NCBI RefSeq assembly: GCF_900188175.1
Contig: NZ_FZOQ01000017.1
Span: 58,033-122,032, forward strand
Direction: 5' to 3'
Source of the DNA: Pontibacter ummariensis
GTDB lineage: Bacteria; Bacteroidota; Bacteroidia; Cytophagales; Hymenobacteraceae
DNA length: 64,000 bases
Positions within the stretch are counted from its first letter, which is position 1; every line of letters starts with the position of its first letter. The notes beneath the pieces were generated by a model. That model searched no databases, was not told where the DNA came from, and was given only the letters and a program-made list of their open reading frames with translations. This document shows, piece after piece, positions 7,779 through 15,584 of the stretch. The translations under genes and the position numbers were made by a program.

Positions 7779-9885
7779 ATTCTTCCTCCCGTTCCGGCTG
7801 CATCCCTTCAGGTAACAAGCTGCGAAGGTAGTCATAGGTTTCGTACTGCGACCGGACGTTTGTTGGGGAGTGGGGCTGTATGTAGCTGTTGTCTATATAA
7901 CGGGCTTTCGTGTCATCGGCTAGCTGCAGGTCGATGATGCGCTGTATCTGCTCAATCAGGTTAGGCTGCAGGATCGGGAAGGCCACCTCTACCCGGCGGT
8001 TCAGGTTCCGGGTCATCCAGTCGGCAGAGGCGATATAGTACTTTTTGTCTCCCTTGTTATGGAAGATGTATACCCGGGCATGCTCCAGGTAGCGGTCCAC
8101 GATGCTGCGAAGCTCGATGTTCTCACTCAGCCCTTCCACGCCGGGCACCAGACAGCAAATGCCCCGTACCAGGAGTTTGATCTTAACGCCTGCCTGGCTG
8201 GCTGCATAGAGCTTTTTGATCATGCGGCCGTCCTGCAGCGCGTTCATCTTCAGGGTCATGCCGGCCGGCAGCCCTTTCCTTGCGTTTCGTACCTCCCGGT
8301 CGATCAGCTTGGAAAAGCTCTCGCGCATGTTGATGGGCGCCACCAGTAAATGCTTAAACTCTTTGTCGGGGTGCCTGTCAATCAGGAAATTAAAGACCTG
8401 CTCCACATCCCGGGTAAGACGCTTGTCAGAAGTAAAGAGAGCATGGTCAGCGTAAATCCTGGCGGTCTGCTCGTTGTAGTTTCCGGTGCTCAGGTAGGCA
8501 TAGTTCACCAGTTTGCCCCCCTCGTTGCGGGTAATCAGGCCCAGCTTAGAGTGCACTTTCAGGTCCGGCACACCGTAGATGACGTTTGCTCCTGCCTTTT
8601 GTAACTTGCCCGCCCAGTAAATGTTCGATTCCTCATCGAAGCGCGCCTTTAGCTCTACCACTACAGTCACTAGCTTCCCGTTTTTGGCTGCCTTGGCCAG
8701 GGCTTTTGCAATAGCAGACTTGTCGGCCACCCGGTACAGGGTGGCGCTCATCGCCGTTACTTTCGGGTCTCTGGCGGCCTCGTTGAACAGGCGTAGCACA
8801 TAGTCGAAGGATTGGTAGGGATAATGTACCATGTAGTCCTGCTTTTGCATGGCCTCCAGCATGCTTGGCTCCTTTTCCAGGTCGGGGTGAAGCAGGGTGG
8901 GTTGCGACGCGTACTTCAGCTCGGGCAGGTTAAAGTCGGGGAACTGAAAAAAGTCGCGGAAGTTATGGTACTTGCTTCCCTCCACCAGTTCCTCTTCTGT
9001 AATGCCCGTATGGTCCATCATGCTGTTGAGCAGGTCCTGTGGTATCTCCGGATCATAGAGCAGGCGGGCGGGGTAACCTGTTTCGCGCTTCTTCAGGCTC
9101 TTCCGGATCTTGGCCATCAGGTTACCGGATACCTCCTCCTCAATGTCCAGCTCCGCATCGCGCGATACCTTTACAGCATAGGCCTCAAAGGCTTTGTATT
9201 TGGGAAATATGAGCGGTAGGCAGAAGCGAATGGCATCGTCGATGAACATCACATAACGGTGGTCATCGACGGTGGGCAGCTTGATGAAGCGGGAACCGTG
9301 CTTCTTGGTGGGTATCTCCAAAATAGCGATGCGCTCCGGCTTACAGTCCTCTTCCTGCGGTTCCCACATCTTTATACTGAGGTACACGGCCTGGTCTTTC
9401 AGGAACAGGTGTGTTTCTGTCTCGTCTAAAATAATGGGTAGCAGCAGGGGGGCTAGCGTTTCCTCGAAGTAGTCTTTTAGCCACTCCTGTTGGCCTGGGT
9501 TCAGGTCATGCTCGGTCAGCAAGTGAATGTTGTGCTCGCGCAGGCCGGTCAGGATGCCTTCGCGGAACACCTCACCAAACTCTTGCTGCTGCCGGTGTAC
9601 TTCTTCTATCACCTGGTCGAATATCTCGGATGGCTCCTGGCTTAGCTTTTGGCGGGTTTTCTTCTTCAGCTTGATCAGGCGCTTGAGGGTGGCGACCCGC
9701 ACCTTAAAATACTCATCCAGGTTAGAGGAGAAGATGGCCATGAATTTCACACGCTCCAACAGCGGTACGCGCTTATCTTTTGCCTCTTGCAGTACCCGGT
9801 GGTTAAACGCGAGCCAGCTCAGCTCTCTGTTAATAAAAGGGTACGCTGCCTGGGTCTTCTGCTCGTTTTCTTTCTCTTTTTCCAT
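7777..9885 (-). CDS. ppk1: Polyphosphate kinase 1
   Basis: PPK1 makes inorganic polyphosphate from ATP, reversibly. The protein begins with the typical N domain (FINRELSWLAFNHRVL, SSNLDEYFKVRVATLKRL). The two phospholipase-D-like catalytic regions carry the histidines expected to be phosphorylated or catalytic, in DLKVHSKLGLI and YIFHNKGDKKYYIASADW, followed by NLNRRVEVAFP. I chose the ATG at 9885 (702 residues, the usual PPK1 size). An upstream in-frame ATG at 10008 would overlap the sixA gene and add 41 residues unlike the family. It lies 79 bases after sixA on the same strand, so the two probably form an operon. Confidence 0.96.
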   Translation of the reverse strand: MEKEKENEQKTQAAYPFINRELSWLAFNHRVLQEAKDKRVPLLERVKFMAIFSSNLDEYFKVRVATLKRLIKLKKKTRQKLSQEPSEIFDQVIEEVHRQQQEFGEVFREGILTGLREHNIHLLTEHDLNPGQQEWLKDYFEETLAPLLLPIILDETETHLFLKDQAVYLSIKMWEPQEEDCKPERIAILEIPTKKHGSRFIKLPTVDDHRYVMFIDDAIRFCLPLIFPKYKAFEAYAVKVSRDAELDIEEEVSGNLMAKIRKSLKKRETGYPARLLYDPEIPQDLLNSMMDHTGITEEELVEGSKYHNFRDFFQFPDFNLPELKYASQPTLLHPDLEKEPSMLEAMQKQDYMVHYPYQSFDYVLRLFNEAARDPKVTAMSATLYRVADKSAIAKALAKAAKNGKLVTVVVELKARFDEESNIYWAGKLQKAGANVIYGVPDLKVHSKLGLITRNEGGKLVNYAYLSTGNYNEQTARIYADHALFTSDKRLTRDVEQVFNFLIDRHPDKEFKHLLVAPINMRESFSKLIDREVRNARKGLPAGMTLKMNALQDGRMIKKLYAASQAGVKIKLLVRGICCLVPGVEGLSENIELRSIVDRYLEHARVYIFHNKGDKKYYIASADWMTRNLNRRVEVAFPILQPNLIEQIQRIIDLQLADDTKARYIDNSYIQPHSPTNVRSQYETYDYLRSLLPEGMQPEREEE

Positions 9886-9964
9886 CGTGCTTTCGGTGTC
9901 CGGTACAGTACTTTTCCGCTGCGCTTTCTTGTGTAGAGCTTGCCAGGGAAGTACCGGAGGCTGT

Positions 9965-10459
9965 TTACTTATAGTTTTTCGGGAAGTCGTAGAAGAGTAG
10001 GGTGGCATTCTCTTTGCCTATCTCGTCCCAGCTGTCGCAGTCAAACGAGAGCCCAACAACCCCTGTGGTGGGGAGGCGGGCAATTACTTCCTGCGAGAGC
10101 AGGTTGGCGAACTCTGTGATCGTTTCATTGTGGCCCACGATCATCAGGGACTTTATGTCTGCCGGAGCTTTCTGCACCACTTCCAGCAGGTCATCTGTGT
10201 CGGCCCCATACAGGCGCTCATCTACCCGGATGTTGTCTGGGTCATATTCCATTTCATGGGCTACCAGTGTGGCGGTAGAGAGGGCCCGTACAGCGGGACT
10301 GGAAATGATGAGGTCAGGCATAACGCCCCGTGCGGCCAACTCCTGTCCCATTAGCGGAGCGTCTTTGCGGCCACGCTTTTTCAGGGGGCGGTCATGGTCG
10401 CTTAAGTTCTCGTACTTCCAGCTGGATTTAGCATGCCTCAGGATATATAGCTTCTTCAT
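9965..10459 (-). CDS. sixA: SixA-type phosphohistidine phosphatase
   Basis: A 164-residue histidine phosphatase. The N-terminal LYILRHAKSSW is the RHG-type motif with the nucleophilic His, and MIVGHNETITEFANLL carries the second catalytic His. SixA-like proteins remove phosphate from phosphohistidine, for instance on Hpt domains. I prefer the ATG at 10459, which puts the RHAK motif near the N-terminus, over the ATG at 10498 that adds 13 residues. Its position before ppk1, whose mechanism uses phosphohistidine, is suggestive. A stem-loop lies just upstream of the start. Confidence 0.9.
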   Translation of the reverse strand: MKKLYILRHAKSSWKYENLSDHDRPLKKRGRKDAPLMGQELAARGVMPDLIISSPAVRALSTATLVAHEMEYDPDNIRVDERLYGADTDDLLEVVQKAPADIKSLMIVGHNETITEFANLLSQEVIARLPTTGVVGLSFDCDSWDEIGKENATLLFYDFPKNYK

Positions 10460-10470
10460 AAGGGAAATAT

Positions 10471-10514
10471 CACAAAGCCGGCGAACAGGCTTCGTCAACC
10501 TTCGCGGCTTTGTG
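10471..10514 (-). promoter_or_regulatory. Stem-loop in the leader of sixA
   Basis: The arms at 10471-10485 and 10501-10514 pair over 14 bp with one bulged G (CACAAAGCCGGCGAA against TTCGCGGCTTTGTG), with a 15-base loop. It sits 11 bases before the sixA start codon and could affect translation or RNA stability. No T-run follows on the minus strand, so it is not a normal terminator. Confidence 0.4.
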
Positions 10515-10601
10515 TCTTTACTGTCTGTGGCAGGAAATGGTTGTACCAGCCATGCGGGCTGGTTATGGTAGGAGCGATACCTGGTGCCAGGCTATAAAAC
10601 C

Positions 10602-10634
10602 AAAAGGGAGCTGCTGTAACAGCAGCTCCCTTTT
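10602..10634 (-). terminator. Terminator of hflX
   Basis: The arms AAAAGGGAGCTGCTG and CAGCAGCTCCCTTTT form a long GC-rich stem with a T-run on either strand, 16 bases beyond the hflX stop codon. Confidence 0.85.
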
Positions 10635-10650
10635 TAACACTCTGATGTGT

Positions 10651-11838
10651 TTATACGTTGTTTGGGTAGCGCTCGAAATGGATTTCGGACACCCGGCGTT
10701 GCAATTCATCGCGCAGCTCGTCGATGTTTATCTTGTTCGTGGCGGAAATGAACAGGGCGGGGGCGTGTTCCCTGGCCATATACGTGCTGCGCAGGTCATC
10801 CAGCGATGGGCGCACGTCGGCCCCCTCCTCCTGCAGTTCCTTCTCGCGCTGCTCCAGGTACTGGTCAATCTTGTTGAAAACCAGTAGTACTGGCTTCTCG
10901 GCAGAGTTGATATCCCGTAGAGTGTTATTCACAACTTCTATCTGGTCTTCAAAGGAAGGGTGAGAAATATCCACCACGTGCACAAGCAGGTCTGCCTCCC
11001 GTATCTCATCCAACGTAGACTTAAAGGCCTCAATGAGTTTGGTGGGCAGTTTACGGATAAACCCTACGGTATCGGAGAGCAGGAAAGGCACGTTGCCGAG
11101 CACTACTTTCCGCACAGTGGCATCTACGGTCGCAAACAGTTTGTTCTCGGCAAACACGTCCGACTTGGAGAGCAGGTTCATTAAGGTAGACTTGCCCACG
11201 TTGGTATACCCCACCAGGGCTACCCGTACAACAGCGGCTCTTGATTTCCGCTGCTCAAAGTTCTGCTTTTCGAGCTTAGTCAGGCGGTCGCGCAGCAGGG
11301 CGATCTTGTCGCGCACAATACGACGGTCTGTCTCGATCTCTGTTTCACCAGGGCCTTTCATCCCGATACCACCCTTTTGCTTGGAAAGGTGGGTCCAGAG
11401 GTTCGTCAGGCGTGGGAGCAGGTACTGGTACTGTGCCATCTCGACCTGCGCGTGTGCCTGTGCTGTTTTGGCGCGCAGGGCGAAGATATCCAGGATCAGT
11501 AAGCTGCGGTCCACGATCTTTACCTGCAGTTCGCGCTCAATATTCCGTACCTGCGAAGGGCTCAGGTCATCGTCAAAGATCACCATGTCCACCTCGTACT
11601 CCTTTACATACGCTTTAATCTCCTCCAGCTTGCCGCTGCCCACAAAGGTGCGGACGTCTGGCTTGTCGAGTTTCTGCACAAAGCGCTTTAATGTGTCGGC
11701 TCCCGCCGTCTCCGCCAGAAAAGCAAGCTCGTCGAGGTACTCGTTGGTCTGCTCGTCTGTCTGGCGGTAGTTAGGTACAGCCACCAGTATGGCTGTTTCT
11801 TGTGGTTTAGCGGTTTCGTAAAATTGCTTTTTACCCAT
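10651..11838 (-). CDS. hflX: GTPase HflX
   Basis: HflX is a ribosome-associated GTPase that binds the large subunit and splits or rescues stalled ribosomes. The 395-residue protein has the glycine-rich HflX N-terminal domain (TFVGSGKLEEIK about 64-75; GGIGMKGPGETEIETDRR about 156-173). The GTPase domain follows with G1 GYTNVGKST (210-218), G3 DTVG (256-259), G4 NKID (322-325) and G5 SAT (365-367). The start has an MGKKQ context normal for the family. It stands alone between a terminator and a 331-base gap. Confidence 0.96.
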   Translation of the reverse strand: MGKKQFYETAKPQETAILVAVPNYRQTDEQTNEYLDELAFLAETAGADTLKRFVQKLDKPDVRTFVGSGKLEEIKAYVKEYEVDMVIFDDDLSPSQVRNIERELQVKIVDRSLLILDIFALRAKTAQAHAQVEMAQYQYLLPRLTNLWTHLSKQKGGIGMKGPGETEIETDRRIVRDKIALLRDRLTKLEKQNFEQRKSRAAVVRVALVGYTNVGKSTLMNLLSKSDVFAENKLFATVDATVRKVVLGNVPFLLSDTVGFIRKLPTKLIEAFKSTLDEIREADLLVHVVDISHPSFEDQIEVVNNTLRDINSAEKPVLLVFNKIDQYLEQREKELQEEGADVRPSLDDLRSTYMAREHAPALFISATNKINIDELRDELQRRVSEIHFERYPNNV

Positions 11839-12169
11839 TTATCTTTCTTTAAGCGTCAAAGTATAAGTGGCAGGCGCTTCCGTTTCCTGCTCAGCGAGCC
11901 TACCAATGGCAGGCATCGGAAGAGACTATTCATCATAACGTTTATACGGGCAGGAAGGGTCAGCGTGTACTAGCTTAAGTTTGACTCCCGGTTTATGTCT
12001 TTGCTGCCGGGTCCATGGCAGTCGGCTTTCAGCAGGCCAGTTAGCCCTACTGGAAACGGCAACAAAGACCAGGGCAATTTACTTTAAATTTCCTGATGCT
12101 ACCCCTAAAATGGATAACTTACGGCTTTTAGCCTGATGTACGCTATCTTTAGGAGCTAAAACTGCCTGT
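11839..12169. other. Divergent intergenic region, nothing firmly recognised
   Basis: This gap separates hflX (minus) and the GT4 gene (plus) and should hold promoters for both. A weak TATCTTTA at 12144-12151 resembles a -7 box for the glycosyltransferase, but no TTG lies at the right distance. No hairpin or small gene was seen. Confidence 0.4.
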
Positions 12170-13288
12170 ATGCGGATTGCCATTGTTATAAACACCTCCT
12201 GGAATGTGTACAACTTCCGGATGCCCTTGCTGAAGGCCTTTTTAGCGGCGGGGCACGAGGTGGTGGCTATTGCCCCACGGGATGCTTACTCAGACCGCTT
12301 GGTGGCGGCAGGCTGTGGCTTTGTACCGGTAGAGATGGAGAACGGGACAAACCCACTCACCGACCTGCTCCTGATTGGGCGCCTGTACAAAACCTACAAG
12401 CAAGTACAGCCAGACGTGGTGCTGCACTATACCATCAAACCCAACATTTACGGGGCTATCGCGGCACACTGGGCAGGCATACCGGCTGTTAATAACGTTT
12501 CGGGGCTCGGGACCGTCTTTATTACCAAGGACTATGTCTCTAACGTTGCCCTCCGGCTTTACAGGTTTTCCTTCCGCTACCCGGCCAAGGTCTTCTTTCA
12601 AAACAGGGACGACCGGCAGCTTTTTCTACGGCATAAGCTGGTGCGGCCAGAAATAACAGAAGTACTGCCGGGGTCTGGTATCGACCTGCAGGCCTTTGTG
12701 CCGGCACAGGACTTTAAACGGAACAAGGCCTTTACTTTTTTAATGGTGGCGCGGGTGCAGTTCGACAAGGGCATCGCCGAGTTTGTGCAGGCCAGCCGGC
12801 TAGTGCAGGAGCGCTACCCGGAAGTAAGGTGCCAGTTGCTGGGGCAGGTGGATGAGCGTAGCCGCTCCGCGGTAAAGCGGCGGCAGTTAGAGGAGTGGTT
12901 GGCAACAGGGGTAATCGAGTATCTGGGTGCAACAGACGAGGTGGCTTCGGTGGTTGGAGCGGCGGACTGCATAGTACTGCCCTCGTACCGGGAAGGAACC
13001 CCGCGTACCCTTTTAGAGGCGGCAGCCATGGGGAAGCCCCTTATTGCCACCAACGTGCCGGGTTGCCGGGAGGTAGTGGAGGATGGCGTGAATGGCCTGC
13101 TTTGTCGGGTCCGCCATGTGCCCGATCTTGCTGCCAAGATGATGCAGCTGTTGGAGTTGGATGATACAGCACTGGAGCGCATGGGGCAGGCCAGCCGGCA
13201 GATAGCCGTCACCCGATTCGATGTACGGCAGGTAATCCAGAAGTACCTGCAGGCAATAGAAGAAGTGACATCGCAGGTGCGGGTTTAA
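12170..13288 (+). CDS. Family 4 glycosyltransferase
   Basis: The 372-residue protein has the two-Rossmann GT-B layout of GT4 enzymes. The N-terminal half begins MRIAIVINTSWNVYNFR and carries the acceptor side. The C-terminal half has FLMVARVQFDKGI, the donor-binding SYREGTPRTLLEAAAMGKP with the E-x7-E pattern, and ATNVPGCREVVEDGVNGLL. Overall it resembles capsule and exopolysaccharide transferases moving a sugar from a nucleotide donor. The substrate cannot be told from sequence. It is followed after 15 bases by rfbC, so the pair probably works in surface polysaccharide synthesis. Confidence 0.9.
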   Translation: MRIAIVINTSWNVYNFRMPLLKAFLAAGHEVVAIAPRDAYSDRLVAAGCGFVPVEMENGTNPLTDLLLIGRLYKTYKQVQPDVVLHYTIKPNIYGAIAAHWAGIPAVNNVSGLGTVFITKDYVSNVALRLYRFSFRYPAKVFFQNRDDRQLFLRHKLVRPEITEVLPGSGIDLQAFVPAQDFKRNKAFTFLMVARVQFDKGIAEFVQASRLVQERYPEVRCQLLGQVDERSRSAVKRRQLEEWLATGVIEYLGATDEVASVVGAADCIVLPSYREGTPRTLLEAAAMGKPLIATNVPGCREVVEDGVNGLLCRVRHVPDLAAKMMQLLELDDTALERMGQASRQIAVTRFDVRQVIQKYLQAIEEVTSQVRV

Positions 13289-13303
13289 CCAGAAAGATAC
13301 AGC

Positions 13304-13846
13304 ATGGAGCATAAAACTTTCCACATAGAGGGCCTGGTAGCGTTTCAGCCCCGGGTCTTTAAAGACGACAGAGGGTATTTTCTGGAGACTTTCAGTACGA
13401 AATGGTTCGAGCCATTCGGCATAAAGCCAGTTTTTGTACAGGATAACCAGTCGGCCTCAAAAAGGGGGGTACTGCGCGGGCTTCACTTCCAGAAGCCTCC
13501 GCACGCGCAGGCAAAATTGGTGAGGGTAACCTCAGGAAAAGCCCTCGATGTAGCGGTGGACATACGCAAAGAGTCCCCCACCTTTGGACAGCATGTTGCC
13601 TGCATTCTGGATTCCGAAAAGCATAACCTGTTCTATATACCGGAAGGCTTTGCCCATGGCTTTGTTGCCCTGGAAGACAACACCACCTTTCTTTACAAGT
13701 GTACGAACCTGTATGCCCCTTCGGCAGAAGGAGGTATTCTCTGGAATGACCCTAGCTTAAACATAGATTGGGGTGTGGAAGAACCTCTGGTATCTCCCAA
13801 GGACGAAGTACTACCCCTGCTAAAAGATTTTGGCTCGCCGTTTTAG
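13304..13846 (+). CDS. rfbC: dTDP-4-dehydrorhamnose 3,5-epimerase
   Basis: RfbC (RmlC) epimerises dTDP-4-keto-6-deoxyglucose at C3 and C5 in the dTDP-L-rhamnose pathway. The 180-residue cupin has the family landmarks DDRGYFLETF, QDNQSASKRGVLRGLHFQ (with the catalytic His), KALDVAVDIRKESPTFG, and FYIPEGFAHGFVAL. Length is normal. It shares an operon with the upstream GT4 gene. The other rhamnose genes (rfbA, rfbB, rfbD) are not in this window, so it is either detached from its usual cluster or serves a different sugar. Confidence 0.95.
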   Translation: MEHKTFHIEGLVAFQPRVFKDDRGYFLETFSTKWFEPFGIKPVFVQDNQSASKRGVLRGLHFQKPPHAQAKLVRVTSGKALDVAVDIRKESPTFGQHVACILDSEKHNLFYIPEGFAHGFVALEDNTTFLYKCTNLYAPSAEGGILWNDPSLNIDWGVEEPLVSPKDEVLPLLKDFGSPF

Positions 13847-13872
13847 GTTTGGTGAAGGACAGCAGAGCGAAC

Positions 13873-13918
13873 AAAAGCGGAGGGGCTGAACATGTAAATG
13901 CTCAGCCCCTCCGCTTTT
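13873..13918. terminator. Terminator after rfbC
   Basis: The 17-bp arms AAAAGCGGAGGGGCTGA (13873-13889) and TCAGCCCCTCCGCTTTT (13902-13918) pair perfectly. The following 217 bases to murF hold nothing I recognise. Confidence 0.88.
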
Positions 13919-14135
13919 ACTGTTGAATTTCCTTATCGAAAATCACCCCGTCTCCGCTACCTGGCGCAAGCATTACTCGTGCCTTGCCTGAATAGCGATC
14001 TGCTTTAGTACGACAATTTCTACAGACAAACCCTAAAACACTCCTAAAGTTGTTTTGTGGTAACAGTTTTGCCGTACATGAGGGCGCTTGCGCTATTTCA
14101 ATCCTGCTAATATGGCGCTCTGCCCGATCTGTGAT

Positions 14136-15422
14136 TTACAGCACCTCCAATAAGGTTTCCAAGCCCATGCCGCGGGAGCCTTTCACCAGTACATAGCTCT
14201 CTGTGATCGGGTGCTCCTGCAGCCATTGTTGCAGCTCTTGCTTTGTCTCGAAATGGAGAAACTTACTGTTAACGGCTGCGGCGTATTTCATGTCCTTGCC
14301 GCAAAGCAGGACAGTATCAAAAGGTTGTTCCGCCACTACCTCTCCCAAGGCCCTGTGTTCTGCCTGGCTCTCTTCTCCCATCTCAAACATATCACCCAGT
14401 ATCACGACTTTCTGTGGCGCCTTCATGCCTCCGAAATTCCGCACAGCGGCGGCCATAGAGGTCGGGTTAGCATTGTAGGCATCCAGGATAACGGTGTTAC
14501 TGCCTTTCTGCAGTACTTGTGAGCGGTTATTGACCGGGTTATAGCTAGCAATGGCCTCATTCGCCTTCTGCAGTGGCACACCAAAGAATTTACCAATACA
14601 GGCCGCCGCTGCCATATTCTCGTAGTTGTAGCTTCCTACCAGCTGTGTTTGTACCTCATTCCCCTCCTCGTCGCGGTATACCACGTAAGGGGAGGCCTCG
14701 AGTAACTCGCTGTGGTAATAATCTCCCTGAGCCGGGTAGGTTATTTTGTTTTCAACGCTGTGGCCTAACCGCATGAGAATCTCGTTGCCGGTATTTATAA
14801 ACACGGTTCCTCTGTGTGCCTCCAGGTACCGGTAGAGCTCGCTCTTGCCACGTGCCACGCCTTCCAGGCTGCCGAAGCCCTCCAGGTGGGCCTTCCCGAT
14901 GTTGGTAATCATGCCATGGGTGGGTAGGGCAATGCTACTCAAAAGGGCAATCTCTCCAATGTGGTTGGCACCCATCTCGATGATTGCCATCTCATGCTCC
15001 GGCTTAATGCGCAGCAGCGTTAAAGGAACCCCAATGTGGTTGTTCAGGTTGCCCAGTGTATAAAGCGTGTTGTACTTCTGGCTGAGCACGGCATAAACCA
15101 GTTCTTTAGAGGTTGTTTTGCCGTTGCTGCCCGTAATGCCGATGACCGGAATGCTTAGCTGTTGGCGGTGATGGCGCGCCAGGTCCTGCAGGGCTTGCAG
15201 GGTGTCGTCTACCACGAACACATTGTCTGCAGCCATATGCGGGTCGTCGACCACGGCATACTTGGCCCCTTTTTCCAGGGCCTGCAGTGCAAATTTGGCT
15301 CCTTTAAAATTAGGACCGTTCAGGGCGAAAAACAGGCTTTCGTTTTGTTCGGCGCGTGAGTCGGTGCTAACGTGGCGGCACGCCAAGTACTTCTGGTACA
15401 GAAACTCAATATTATTCGGCAT
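14136..15422 (-). CDS. murF: UDP-N-acetylmuramoyl-tripeptide--D-Ala-D-Ala ligase
   Basis: MurF adds D-Ala-D-Ala to the UDP-MurNAc-tripeptide, the last cytoplasmic step of peptidoglycan precursor synthesis. The 428-residue protein has the Mur N-terminal domain (TDSRAEQNESLFFALNG), the ATP-binding GITGSNGKTT (95-104), the central NNHIGVPLTLL and EMGANHIGEI motifs, and a C-terminal domain with DAYNANPTSM and ILGDMFEMGE. It is transcribed alone, away from any division and cell wall cluster, as is common for murF in Bacteroidota. Confidence 0.96.
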   Translation of the reverse strand: MPNNIEFLYQKYLACRHVSTDSRAEQNESLFFALNGPNFKGAKFALQALEKGAKYAVVDDPHMAADNVFVVDDTLQALQDLARHHRQQLSIPVIGITGSNGKTTSKELVYAVLSQKYNTLYTLGNLNNHIGVPLTLLRIKPEHEMAIIEMGANHIGEIALLSSIALPTHGMITNIGKAHLEGFGSLEGVARGKSELYRYLEAHRGTVFINTGNEILMRLGHSVENKITYPAQGDYYHSELLEASPYVVYRDEEGNEVQTQLVGSYNYENMAAAACIGKFFGVPLQKANEAIASYNPVNNRSQVLQKGSNTVILDAYNANPTSMAAAVRNFGGMKAPQKVVILGDMFEMGEESQAEHRALGEVVAEQPFDTVLLCGKDMKYAAAVNSKFLHFETKQELQQWLQEHPITESYVLVKGSRGMGLETLLEVL

Positions 15423-15584
15423 GAAATGCGTAATTTTATCTTAGTCAGATGCTTTATGCAAGAAAAGTTCGTTATAAGAAGGCCTTTCTTACACTGGCAA
15501 TATACATTCAAAACCTTAAAAGCGACAGTGCTTGTAAGTGCAGCCGCTTAAATTAATACGTGGCAGTTTTTGCCGCGACAGCCG

